NCBI GenBank assembly: GCA_963971535.1
Contig: OZ020601.1
Location: forward strand, 24,801,297-24,865,296
Reading direction: 5' to 3'
Source of the DNA: Notolepis coatsorum
Lineage: Eukaryota; Chordata; Actinopteri; Aulopiformes; Paralepididae
DNA length: 64,000 nucleotides
The translations under genes and the position numbers were made by a program. Each line of letters opens with the position of its first letter. Position 1 is the stretch's first letter. Shown here piece by piece: positions 47,263 to 58,259 of the stretch. Below the pieces are notes generated by a model. That model had not been told where the DNA came from, did no database searches, and saw nothing but the letters and a program-made list of their open reading frames with translations.

Positions 47263-47420
47263 TTAACTCATTCAGGGCCAACAGCGCCCTCTGCTGATGG
47301 CCCTTCTGGGCCAGCGCTTTATCCAATGGAGAATAGGACTTATTTGCGATAGATCTAAATAACACAGTGATCGTCAATGAGTTGCTTCCAGTCAACATGC
47401 ACAAAACAGATAATTTTTTC

Positions 47421-47451
47421 ATACATACATACATACATACATACATACAGG
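47421..47451. repeat. (CATA)n microsatellite
   Basis: About eight tetranucleotide copies inside the TTAA-flanked element. Confidence 0.9.
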
Positions 47452-47772
47452 TACATTTCCATTTTATACCGTGATGAATATCAATATATTTCTAGGGCAT
47501 TCTCTCATCTCAATAAACTCCAGCAAATCGAGCTTAAATGTATTTCCTTCGAAATCGTGCCATTTGTCGCTTGATTTATGAATAGTTTTCAAATAAACGC
47601 TAGATTATCAATAGTATATGTGTCCTCATGCACGAAGAGAAGCGGGGTCTGAAAAATCGCTTCTCCGTACTTTGGTCGGCGCGAACCTCACACACAAACT
47701 CGCTCCGATGGCGGAACATCTGATTACCCCAAGATTCGTAACATAAAGGCCTAACCTCACATCTGATGTCAT

Positions 47773-49187
47773 TAGGGCTGCAACTAACGATTATTTTGGT
47801 AGTCGACTAATCTGCCGATTATTTTTCCGATTAGTCGACTAATCTAGCGATTATTTCTGTCACACCCTCCATCTCTGCTTCCTGTGGGCTCCTTTTCCGG
47901 GCCTTAGCAGACTTCTTAGCTTAACATAACAGACCGACAGTAAGTTTGGGGGAACTAATGGGATAACTGGGGTTGCAACAAAAGTGCAACTAGGGCTAAA
48001 AACACAATGAAATAAAATAATAATAATAATAAAGAATATATCCTTCTTAGCAGACTTCTTAGCTTAACATCCCAGGGAACTAATGGGATAACTGGGGATG
48101 TTGTTTGCTCCTGACAAGAGTCTCAAAGTCTGGGGTGATGGTAGACAAAGCAATTCTGAGGTCATGCTCAATTAGGGTGACCAGATGCAAAAAGTCCAAA
48201 AGTGGGACAACAGTAAGATTTTGGTGGGACAAAGTGGGACAACAGTAAGATTTTGGTGGGACAAAGTGGGACAGATAGATAATGTAAATTTTTTTATTAG
48301 AATAACTGAGTCTGGCAAAATGACAGGAGCTAGTTTCATACCACAGTCGGCTGACCTGTATGAATGGGAGTGTTGTACTGTGTGATAGACACTTGTTATC
48401 TCAGCTGCAGTGACCTTGTCCGTCTGGCTATCATTGTTTGGTTTAAAAAGAAACGTATCCATAGATCTGGATGTTTCTTTTTGGTGAACCACTTTCAAGT
48501 GAGACTCACGTCCACTGTGGCGCTTCAAGTCGTATTCTCCTCCATGCGCAATTGAAAACGAACTATGACACAAAACACAGAAAGCCTGCTGCGGATTGCC
48601 TGCCATCTGCCTCACCCAGTCATGTGTCGTTTGCCAGTCTTGGTTGTAACTGCAGGTCCGTTTCTTTTTACTGCTTTCCATCTTGAACTAGTTCGCTTGT
48701 AATGTTGTTGTGTTTTTTTGACCAATCAGATTTGCGATATGAGGTAGCGTCACAAGTTCAACTCTCACGAGCAGAGCAGTGCGCTAAATTACTATAACCA
48801 ATCAGATCTGCGATATGAGGTAGCGTCACGACTCAGTCATGTCACAAGCAGGCAAGCAGCGCGCTAAAGTACTATAACCAATCAGAGCAATGTGTGTGGA
48901 CAAGAGGCGGGTTGCTACGTTTACTGTCTGTAGGGAGGGGCTTTTAGACGCATGTTTTTTTTTGGCTTCGAAAAGAGGGACATCCTCTCAATATGAGGGA
49001 CGTGGGACATTTGGTCAAATGGTGGGACAGTACAACCAAAAGGGGGACACCTGGTCACCCTATGCTCAATGTCCAATCTGTTCCTCTGCTTTGTCTTCAG
49101 CTGGACCAGAGCTGAGAAGCCACTTTCACAAAGATAGGTAGTGCAAAAAAAAATAAAAAATGTTGTCGACTAATCGTTGCAGCCCTA
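47773..49187 (-). mobile_element. hAT element (outer) with hATC remnant
   Basis: Termini TAGGGCTGCAACTAACGATT and TAATCGTTGCAGCCCTA are inverted; GATGTCAT duplicates the target (47765-47772 and 49188-49195). On the minus strand the C-terminal part of a transposase reads YLCESGFSALVQLKTKQRNR then LDIEHDLRIALSTITPDFET, the hATC dimerisation region, ending in a stop near 48075. The frame is interrupted only by the inner hAT. Sequence AGCAGACTTCTTAGCTTAAC is duplicated within it at 47906 and 48048. Most of the transposase is deleted. Confidence 0.9.
48173..49062 (-). mobile_element. hAT element (inner) with BED-like zinc-finger ORF
   Basis: Termini TAGGGTGACCAGATG and CACCTGGTCACCCTA are inverted; TGCTCAAT duplicates the target (48165-48172 and 49063-49070). 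The minus-strand ORF from 48681 reads SYNQDWQTTHDWVRQMAGNP then QQAFCVLCHSSFSIAHGGEY then DLKRHSGRESH: CxxC...HxxxxxH, a BED-type zinc finger of a hAT transposase N-terminus. The catalytic core is missing, so it was mobilised in trans. It inserted into the coding end of the outer hAT. Confidence 0.9.
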
Positions 49188-49735
49188 GATGTCATGCAAA
49201 AAGATTAATCCAATTCCTGATCGCCATTCCAAATATTGATCGTGTTTATTGATCCAACGTTATATATCCAAAACACATAATCCACGCTGATATGAGTGTC
49301 CATAGTCCATCTGTTATAACGATACTGCATGCCCGAGAAGTAAAACCTGGACTGGACTTATTTTTTTGATGCACAGTCCTAGCCAATCCAATGATGTGCA
49401 ATACCATCTGGGAGACGATAGGCGGCGGTATTTGCCCTTTGCGAGCTCAGACCCATTCCCAATGATAACGTCAGGCTGGATGGATGAAAAATGAATGGAT
49501 ATCGCTAATAAAAGAAATATGGATTAAAACCCGAGATTTCTCTGGTTTGGCACCCAGAGCATGGCGAGTTAACCCGGACTATCTCGGGTTTGGCCTCCAG
49601 TGAGTTAAACACCCTGGTTTTTAGAAATGTGTGATATACATAGAAAATCTAGGCATATTAATGTTATAATTAGCATTATTAGTAGTAGCCTGTTGTCATT
49701 AGTATATCTTGTTGTTATTAGGCCATTGTTGTTAA

Positions 49736-50030
49736 GAACACAGGACCTATTTAAACAATGTCTGACATGATGTTGACTAGTACTGAACCCAGGCTCTATT
49801 TAAACATTGTCTGGCATGATGTTGACTAGTACTGAACCCAGGCTCTATTTAAACATTGTCTGGCATGATGTTGACTAGTACTGAACCCAGGCTCCATTTA
49901 AACATTGTCTGGCATGATGTTGACTAATACTGAACCCAGGCTCTATTTAAACATTGTGATGTTGACTAGTACTGAACCCAGGCTCTATTCAAACATTGTA
50001 TGGCATGATGTTGACTAGTAGTGAACACAT
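49736..50030. repeat. 49-bp minisatellite, about 5.5 copies
   Basis: Unit GAACCCAGGCTCTATTTAAA, CATTGTCTGGCATGATGTTG, ACTAGTACT; one unit has lost about 10 bp (CATTGTGATGTTG). Confidence 0.95.
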
Positions 50031-50670
50031 AGTTAAGTACGACTGACAGATGCATTGCACTATGTGTTCACTGTTGTGTTACGCCTTCTCGGCATAAGCC
50101 CCATAATAAGACCGTCTCTGGCTTCGTCCAGCGGACACCAGAGCTCAGCGATGCCGCTCACGGCAGCATATTCTCCCCGCTGGCGATCGGAGCACGGAGG
50201 GTCGTGGATGCGATGCGATTTTTTATTGGTTTGTCATGACAAACCAATTACATAATCCAACATATGTGTAAAGAAACAACATATTCCAGTTAACGGTATA
50301 TTTTTTTAATGATTCGTTACGGCGTAATCAATACTTCCATTTGTATAAATTGGGTTAAGCAGAGCGCAGTATTCCTGCCTGGCTGAGCTGGATGCATCTC
50401 GGCTGAAGAGCGCGTCGCGGCTCATGCATGCGCTCGGCCAATCAGAGCAATGCGGAAGGACAAGTGGGCTGCCGAAAGTATTCACGCTGATGGGACAATA
50501 AAGTGACTCTTGATTTCACTGATCGCTTTAGTATCGAGAGATTTAGCACTGTTCTGCATCTTCTCACCAGGCTCCAATACAATGGGGCAAAGTGTTTTAG
50601 CATTCCTAAACCATGTCCTTTTCCTAAATCTGAATCTCATTCACAGTATAATCAGATTATGTTCTACTGA
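50031..50670. other. Unclassified stretch, no gene seen
   Basis: Contains the 26-bp palindrome at about 50224-50250 (TTGGTTTGTCATGACAAACCAA) and CG-rich part around 50400. No ORF with a recognisable domain. Confidence 0.4.
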
Positions 50671-50671
50671 G

Positions 50672-51270
50672 GAAGTGGTTGTAAACCTTACATCATATCA
50701 ACGGTTATAGCCTGACAGGGTCCTTTAAACCTTACATCATATCAAAGGTTATAGCCTAACAGGGTCATTTAAACCGTACATCATATAATATGATAAGATA
50801 AGATGATCCTTTATTGATCCCCTTGGGGAAATTCGGGTGTCAAAGGAGCATGGGGGAGGGGGGTATACAGGGTGGGGGATGCATGGCTTCACAGTCCTAT
50901 ATACACTATAGGTACACTTAAAGTATAGATACAAATATACCGTAATATAATATAAAAAAAAGTACAAACACAAGATAGTCCAGTGATGAGACGAGAGTCC
51001 AGTGATATTAGTCTCTAGTGCAAAATACAAGATACAAGTCAATACGGTGATGTGAGTCTCTAGTTCTCAAGTCCTGAGTTGTGACAGTGATAGTTCTGGC
51101 AGCAGATCCGGCCGCCCGAGCCCTTTGTTGTAGAGCCTGATGGCTGCCGGTATAAAGGACCCCAGACCCCAGGCGGTTTGTGGTGTGTCCTCCTCTCAGC
51201 CACCACCTCTAGGTTATCCACCTAGCCTTCTTCACCAGCTTGTTCAGCTTGGTGAAGGTTATAGCCTGAC
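50672..51270. repeat. 54-bp tandem duplication split by a LINE fragment
   Basis: AAACCTTACATCATATCA plus GGTTATAGCCTGACAGGGTC is repeated (50685, 50739). A third unit starts at 50772 and its distal half GGTTATAGCCTGACAGG appears at 51256, beyond the LINE. Confidence 0.75.
50794..51254 (-). mobile_element. LINE 3' fragment ('TTTATTGATCCCC' type)
   Basis: TTTATTGATCCCCTTGGGGA, then AGCATGGGGGAGGGGGGTAT, and at the far end GTAGAGCCTGATGGCTGCCG and CTTCACCAGCTTGTTCAGCT, which reads on the minus strand as the end of ORF2. It inserted into the third unit of the 54-bp repeat. Confidence 0.7.
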
Positions 51271-51273
51271 AGG

Positions 51274-51710
<437 letters not shown>

Positions 51711-52736
51711 ACTCTGGCAGGAGCACTCATTCAAGGGTACTACGACTATGCTTGCACCTCATGGTACCAAAGCACCTCAAAGGCACTAAAAACCAAAAAC
51801 ACCAAAAACTCAAAACAAACTAGTCAGACTACTGCTTGACCTGACTCCTAGAACCCACCTCACCCCTGCACACTTTGCCAACCTAGGATGGCTTAGAGTA
51901 GACAACAGAGTACAGCAACTTGCAATGGGCCTGGTCTACAAGATACACTACACGACCAAGGTACCCATGTACATGTCAAAATACTTCCCAAAGGTCAGTG
52001 AATACCACGATCACAACACCAGAGGGAGCTCCACAAATCATGTAAAACCCAGATTCGGCTCAAACAAGGGACTAAACACGTTTCGCAATTATGCCACAAC
52101 AATGTGGAATGCCCTACCCAAAGCTGTAAAGGAATGTAAATCACTACCCACCTTCAAAAACACTCTCAAAGAACACCTACGGGAGACTGCAATTCAAAAC
52201 TGGCCCCTACAAATGTCCTAACCCAGTTGTACAATAAAGACCAAGCATGGCTTTGTCAGTATTCCAATGTACAGCCCACCCAACCCCACCCACCTACCCA
52301 ACCTCCTCCAATGTACAGTTTCCATGTCAAATGTATGTCAGTATTCCAATGTACAGTGCCCCCCCCCCCCCCCCCCCTACCCACCCCCCCCCCCCCCCCC
52401 CCCCCCCCCACCTCCAATGTACAGCCCCACCCCACCTACCCAACCTCCCCAATGCACAGTTTCTATGTCAAATGTATATACTCTTCTTCTGGATTTTTTT
52501 AGTATCACAAACAGTACTGTATTTGAAAGTCTGGTGTGTCATAAATGTATAGATGTAGCAGTACTGTCTATCTGTATGTCATGTGTGTCATATGATGAAT
52601 TGAAAATGGGGGACCCTGATGGAAACAAGACGAAAGTCTTTCTCAGGTCTGCATCCTCTTAACAATTGTATGTATTGAGCTGTACTGTACTGTACCCATT
52701 CTGCAATCTGTTAATAAACTTTTCAATCAATCAATC
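51711..52736 (+). mobile_element. CR1/L2-like LINE, 3' fragment (copy G)
   Basis: ORF2 end GYYDYACTSWYQSTSKAL, with a coding frame broken around 51790-51830, then open from 51925 to 52221 (MGLVYKIHYTTKVPMYMSKY). The 3' UTR has long C runs (52361-52411) between CCAATGTACAG motifs, and an AATC tail. Confidence 0.85.
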
Positions 52737-53650
52737 AAAGTCCTTTAACACATTCTGGGCCATTTGTATCCGTCTAATATCACTCTAGACAGCCAGCATT
52801 TCTAAACAGACTTGCATAGTCCGTCGGGCTGTTTGTAGAGCTAAATCTATACTTCATAGTATTGCTATCTGTCCATTCTCATTGTCAATTGACATCATAA
52901 ACCGTCCCTTCAAAATGGCTTAAAGAAATAATTTTTTCATCAATACGTTCTCATTTTATAGCGTCTTGAATATAAGCGTTATAAGGGATTTGGACTAGTA
53001 TATTTCCTGGAAGGCGAGATACAGGGCGCTAAGCTAATAACATTAAATCGAATGGCGCATTCGGCTATAGAGAAGCTAGAGCTAAAACGCAAAATGCATA
53101 TGATCTATATGATGGTCCACCATGAATGCATGACGGGGGGGGCGGGGGACGTCGTTTCTGATTATTGATTACCAATAACCGCGTTAGCCTCAGTAGCCAC
53201 ATTCGCTGATCGGGTGGATGGCTATCATAACAAGGCCTGATCAGCATGTAATTTACGTGAAAAAGATCTTATCGTGGGCCGGTTGGATCCCCCAAAGGAT
53301 TTCCCAGTTATCGATCGCCATCTGGTAGATCGATATGTCCATTGGCTGATGATATATTCCTTTACTGCACACTGAAATCCGCATCCCAAAAACGTATTCC
53401 GTGCAACAGGCTAAAGGCATAGCTTCATGTTAGCAGAAAACTACATTGGAGATCCAGAAAAAACAAGACAACTTCTTCCACAGGGAACACTGCATTATCG
53501 AGATAGCGCCCCTAAGAGGATCTGGCCGGTAATGCACTTTTTCGAATTCAAAGAGTAGGGTACTTCTGCAGTGCTGCTCGTGACAGTGTCTGGACCCCTG
53601 GAGCTTGACGAAGGAGTTCCTGCTCTCACCCCCGACACAGCCGGTGTCTA
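52737..53650. other. Unclassified stretch, no gene seen
   Basis: TTTAACACATTCTGGGCCAT at 52743 resembles the left end of the 47267 element (TTTAACTCATTCAGGGCCAA), so a relative of that element probably starts here. No ORF. Confidence 0.4.
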
Positions 53651-53654
53651 CCTT

Positions 53655-53790
53655 CTCCCGTACTGCACAAGGAGTGCACCTGTCCTAAAAGAACATTCTC
53701 CCGTACTGCACAAGGAGTGCACCTGTCCTAAAGAACATTCTCCCGTACTGCACAAGGAGTGCACCTGTACTAACCCCAAGAACATTCATT
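53655..53790. repeat. 46-bp tandem repeat, three copies
   Basis: CTCCCGTACTGCACAAGGAG, TGCACCTGTCCTAAA, GAACATT repeated at 53657, 53699 and 53741. Confidence 0.9.
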
Positions 53791-54052
53791 CCTGTCTGTT
53801 GTACATTTCTGGATGTAATTTCTATCTGCTTGGGGAGAACGATTAAAACACCCTAAACCGCTCCATTCTCTCTCCTCCTGTTTGCTATTGGGCTCCGCAA
53901 AAACCCCTCCTCACACATACCTACTCTTACTATGGCCAGTGGCCAGTATGACTTACTATTACTACCATATAGTATATTACAATATGATATACCTGCTGTA
54001 TCACTGTACATAATTATACTGTACATACATCAGTTTAGCATACATTACTCAG

Positions 54053-54519
54053 TAGGGCTGACCTTCGGATTTTCTTTTGGAATTCGAAGCTTCTGGCCGA
54101 GATTCGATTTTAATTCGAAGCTTCGAGATTTAAAAAAAAAGAAATTATAAATATATTTTTTTTAATGTTGTGGGACTTGTACAGCACTTTGTTCAACTTT
54201 GTCAGTGCTGTAAAGTTTAAACCTTTTTAAATCTTAGACAAACAAAACACTTTGCTTTCATGAAATATTGTAAGCCGTCATTTGAGGCTTTATAAAAGCA
54301 GCACAATGAACACAAATCTGTCAGTGTCGAGTCCGACCTCATATTAAATAACAAACAGCATTGCTTGTTGTAATTAACAAAGAGAGGCAGAGTTGATTTT
54401 GAACAAAAAAAAAATTAAAATAATTTAAAGAAAATAAACATATTTTTCTTTCGATTTTTTTTTCATATTCGAATCCCATCCCCATCGAACGAAGCTTCGA
54501 AGTATTTAAGACAGCCCTA
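54053..54519. mobile_element. hAT-type MITE with 8-bp target duplication
   Basis: Termini TAGGGCTGACC and GACAGCCCTA are inverted; TTACTCAG duplicates the target (54045-54052 and 54520-54527). The interior has TTCGAAGCTTCGA palindromic words at both ends. Confidence 0.85.
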
Positions 54520-54769
54520 TTACTCAGTATCTTTGTTATCATAGCAAAGCTTTTTGCTTTTATACACCCGTTTTTATACACCTGTTTTTATACACCCGTC
54601 TTATACACCTGCTTTTATCTTATCACGTTTTTATTATTATTGGTAGATATGATGTACTTGAATTTTTATCATCTGCTTACTTTTTAATTCAAGATGCAGA
54701 CATAATTGTGAACGACTGACTGAGAAACTGTCATTGTTTGATTATGTCTACTGTATGAGCTATGTGAGA

Positions 54770-54912
<143 letters not shown>

Positions 54913-54924
54913 CACATTTAACCA

Positions 54925-55048
54925 TGTGTACGTTGTAATGCACTTTACTGTTACATTGGCACTTTGGTTGGATGCCAAATTTATTTTCATTGTACTGTGC
55001 TTGTGCTGTATAATGACAATACATTGAATCAAATCTAATCTAATCTAA
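54925..55048 (+). mobile_element. LINE 3' tail with (AATCT)n
   Basis: GCACTTTGGTTGGATGCCAA, CTTGTGCTGTATAATGACAA and AATCTAATCTAATCTAATT. The same tail is at 60990-61160. Confidence 0.7.
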
Positions 55049-56790
55049 TTCAACCCACCTCCAATTGTGCGTTCGGCTGAACGGGCCACTCTCTGTAGTC
55101 TGCTACGGTCTTGTGCGGTGCTATTCCCAAACCAGGAGGTAATATTGCCAGTCAGGATGCTCTCTATTGTGCATGAGTAGACGTTCTTAAGGATCTTCTG
55201 ACTCACTTTGTACTTCCTTAGGCGCCTAAGGAAGTAGAGGCGTTGCCGTGCCTTCTTGACTACACTGTCAATGTGCGTGGTCCATGTTAAGTCCTCGGAT
55301 ATGTGGACTCCGAGGTACTTAAAACTGTTCACTCTCTCGACCGGTGCCCCGTCGATGCTGAGGGGGCTGTAGTCCCCGACCCCCGACCTCCTAAAGTCCA
55401 CTATCATCTCTTTTGTTTTGCTGACGTTCAGGGAGAGGCAGTTCTCTTGACACCACCGCGCCAGATCCTCTACCTCTTCCAGGTAGGCCCTCTCATTGTT
55501 TGCAGAGATCAGGCCCACCACTACTGTGTCGTCAGCTAATTTGATGATTGTGTTGTTGTTCCGCTGTGCCACACAGTCATGCGTGTACAGCGAGTAGAGG
55601 AGGGGACTCAGAACACAGCCCTGGGGGGCCCCTATGTTGAGGGTGATGGATGAGGAGGTGCAGTTGCCTGCTCTCACCACCTGGGGTCTTCCCGTCAGGA
55701 AGGCGTGAATATTTTCCCTAACAGAGTTGCACTTCCGCGTTCGGTTTGCGCGGCCTGATTGGCCACTGACGTTTCTGGTCATGTGACATGTGCACCAATC
55801 GCGTGACGCCTGTTTCTATCACTATTTCCGCCTCGAACAGCCTGCAAACTAACTAACGCCTAGTTTATCACTGGTTAAGCTTAGGCGACTCTTTCGAAGT
55901 TGGTTAAGGTTAGAGTTTGGAATCAGGGCTGGTGTTCTATCGCCCTGCTCTAAGACAAACTCTAACCTTAACCAACTTCGAAAGAGTGCCTAAGCTTAAC
56001 CGGTGATAGAAACAGGCGTCACACGATTGGCGCACATGACATGACCAGAAACGTCAGTGGCCAATCAGATCGCGCAAACCGAACGCGGAAGTGCAACCCC
56101 GTTAGGGAAAATATTCACGCGTCAGGAAGTCCAAGACCCACTGGCAGAGGTCATAGTTCAAACCCAGGTCCCTGAGCTTGGCTATGAGTTTGGAGGGCAC
56201 TATGGTATTGAATGCTGAACTGTAGTCGATGAATAGCATTCTCACATAGTTCCCCTGCCTCTTGTCCAGGTGTGATGCTGCTGTGTGCAGCACATGGGCT
56301 ATGGTATCCTCCGTGGACTTGTTGGGGAGATATGCAAATTGCAGGGGGTCCAGGTTGATGGGGAGGGAGGAACAGATGTAGCCCTTCACAAGTTTCTCAA
56401 AGCACTTCATGGCTATGGAGGTGAGAGCTACGGGGCGATAGTCGTTGAGGCAAGCAGGCGTGGATTTTTTGGGTACAGGGATAATGGTGGACTTCTTCAG
56501 ACAGGTGGGGATGACAGGTTAAATATGTCAGCGAATACCGGGGCCAATTGGTCGGCACAGACTTTTAGGATGCGGCCGGTGATACCGTCCGGTCCTGTGC
56601 TGCCTTCCTGCCTTCACTTTCTTAAAGGTCCTCCTCACCTCATGTTCTGTTATCCTGAACACTGAGTCTCCATCGGCAGTGGCTCCCCCCTCTATTGCAG
56701 TGGTTTGTAGGCTGGTGTTGTTATTCACAGCCTCAAACCTCGCATAGAAGGTATTGAGATCATGATACATGTTTCAGTTTTTTTTGTTTG
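55049..56790 (-). mobile_element. L2/Rex1-like LINE reverse transcriptase, split by a MITE
   Basis: Minus-strand frames, in protein order: [18 protein letters not shown] (about 56680), then [20 protein letters not shown] and [20 protein letters not shown] and [20 protein letters not shown] (motif A), ending QWVLDFL at 56131; the MITE intervenes; then TGRPQVVRAGN, LNIGAPQGCVLSPLLYSLYT (motif B), IIKLADDTVVVGLI (motif C, ADD) and SFKYLGVHISEDLTWTTHID, ending RTIGGGLN at 55045. The catalytic DD is intact. Between about 56420 and 56530 the frame is broken. The 5' part (endonuclease) and the 3' end are missing. Confidence 0.85.
55703..56120. mobile_element. Palindromic MITE with 9-bp target duplication, inside the LINE ORF
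   Basis: Inverted termini GCGTGAATATTTTCCCTAAC match at both ends and the inverted arms continue for about 170 bp on each side (CACTTCCGCGTTCGGTTTGC, GGCCACTGACGTTTCTGGTC, CTTAACCAACTTCGAAAGAG). GTCAGGAAG is duplicated at 55694-55702 and 56121-56129. A 9-bp duplication fits Mutator-like elements. Removing element and one duplicate joins the LINE codons for DFL and TGRPQ in frame. Confidence 0.9.
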
Positions 56791-57067
56791 AACCTTTATT
56801 AAGCTATACCCAGATAATAATGCAATACCATACATATGTATTCTTACCATATACATATTTATCCACATATGTCTGTACATAATATTACATATATACTATA
56901 TCTATGTACATATCCCTTACCTACTCTTACTAGTTACACTGCTGGCCAGAATTACTTACTACCAGTGTCTTTATAGTTTATACCTGTATCACTATAATAA
57001 TACAACTCTGTATACATCTGATTAACACTATTACTCAGTGGTACTACTTTATATTGATATCCAGTTT
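56791..57067. other. AT-rich unclassified stretch
   Basis: No gene or repeat boundary recognised. Confidence 0.4.
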
Positions 57068-57414
57068 TATTAATTGATTGATTGATTGATTGAAAACGTT
57101 ATTAACAGATTGCAGAATGGGTACAATACAGTACAGCTCAACACACAATTGTTAAGGGGATGCAGACCAGAGAAAGACTGTACATTGGATTATCGACAAA
57201 ACCTTACTTGGTCCAAGAAGAGGGTCTTGTGTATTACTGAGTTAGGGCATTTACTGTACATTGGAGGGGGTTGGGTCAGGACATTTACAGGGACCAGTTT
57301 CGAATTGCAGTCTCCCGTAGCCGTAGGTGCTCCTTGAGAGTGGTTTTAAAAGTGGGTAGATTCACATTCCTTTACAGCTGTGGGTAGGGCGTTCCACATT
57401 GATGTGGCATAATT
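57068..57414 (-). mobile_element. CR1/L2-like LINE, 3' fragment (copy H)
   Basis: Minus-oriented tail of GATT repeats, AACAGATTGCAGAATGGGTA, internal deletion of most of the 3' UTR, then codons of the ORF2 end (GTAGGGCGTTCCACATTGAT). Abuts the hAT 3' end. Confidence 0.85.
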
Positions 57415-57827
57415 GTTTGGCATTGGAAGTGGGAAGACAATATGTTGGTTATTGTTATCCTACCTTTAAAATGGATAATGGTGATCCTTATTCTTCTTTT
57501 TCTCAATATACTCCTGAACTGGTTTCCTCAAGCAGCTCTTGCCCAAATGTATCTAGTTGTAAGACTAACCCTGATTCTGAATTATATTACATTTATAGAA
57601 ATTAGATTGTTTTGCCAACAAGTTGACAATGAAATTTTTTGGTGAAGCGGGTATTATGACTTGTTTAGGACTCGAAACTCAAAGGTTAGGACTTGGGACT
57701 CGACTTGGGACTTGTCAGTCTTGACTTGGGACTTGACTCGGGACTTGCCTGTCTTGACTTGGGACTTGAGTACCAAGACTTGAGACTGACTTGAGACTTG
57801 CAAAACAATTACCTGGTCCCACCTCTG
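57415..57827 (+). mobile_element. hAT 3' end (GACTTGGGACTTG type)
   Basis: Repeated GACTTGGGACTTG words and the terminus AATTACCTGGTCCCACCTCTG-like end at 57827, the inverse of CAGAGGTG at 7026. Same family as the 5' part there. Confidence 0.7.
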
Positions 57828-58259
57828 TATATTACTAGTGCACTTTACTGTTACTATGAGGGCCGACGTTCCACTCTACTGGTTAAAGTTGCTTACTCGT
57901 GAGAAGTACGTTCATTGATAAAGAAAAATAATGTCCACAGCCGCTCCAGTGTAAAACAAAGATATCCAAATGGTTTATTTCTCTTCCACAGCGAAGTCTT
58001 TCTTTACAAAAGTCATCCTAAAGCTATTTTCCTAAATATTCACGTCACTACTACAAGGTAAGAAAACTGTATTTTCCCAGTCTCCAAAATCACCGCCGAC
58101 TCGACACATGACAAAATTCCTCCACACCTGAAAGCCGTAAATCAACTTGCCGGCTTTTTCCACAGCAAAACGGTAGGCAAGGGTCTAGAAATGCAGGCTT
58201 CAATCTATGTCTATCTGTTCAGTACTGCTCAGCACTGTTTCAAGATGCACACTGACCTC
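57828..58259. other. Unclassified stretch with relative of the 2.9-kb unit
   Basis: CCACAGCAAAACGGTAGGCA and GCAGGCTTCAATCTATGTCT (58157-58210) match the part of the duplicated unit at about 23147-23200 and 26420-26475. Confidence 0.5.

Larger units (their letters stand above)
47267..49604. mobile_element. TTAA-flanked element containing two nested hATs
   Basis: TTAA (47263-47266) is followed by CTCATTCAGGGCC, and GGCCTCCAGTGAG is followed by TTAA (49605-49608); the ends are imperfect inverted repeats. TTAA duplication fits piggyBac or Kolobok types. The interior outside the nested hATs has no recognised ORF. The end match is short, so this outermost layer is less sure than the two inside it. 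Confidence 0.45.

Noticed and set aside
54925-56790. Twin-priming inversion of one LINE
   Set aside because: The sense tail lies on the wrong side of the inverted part for twin priming; more likely two separate insertions.
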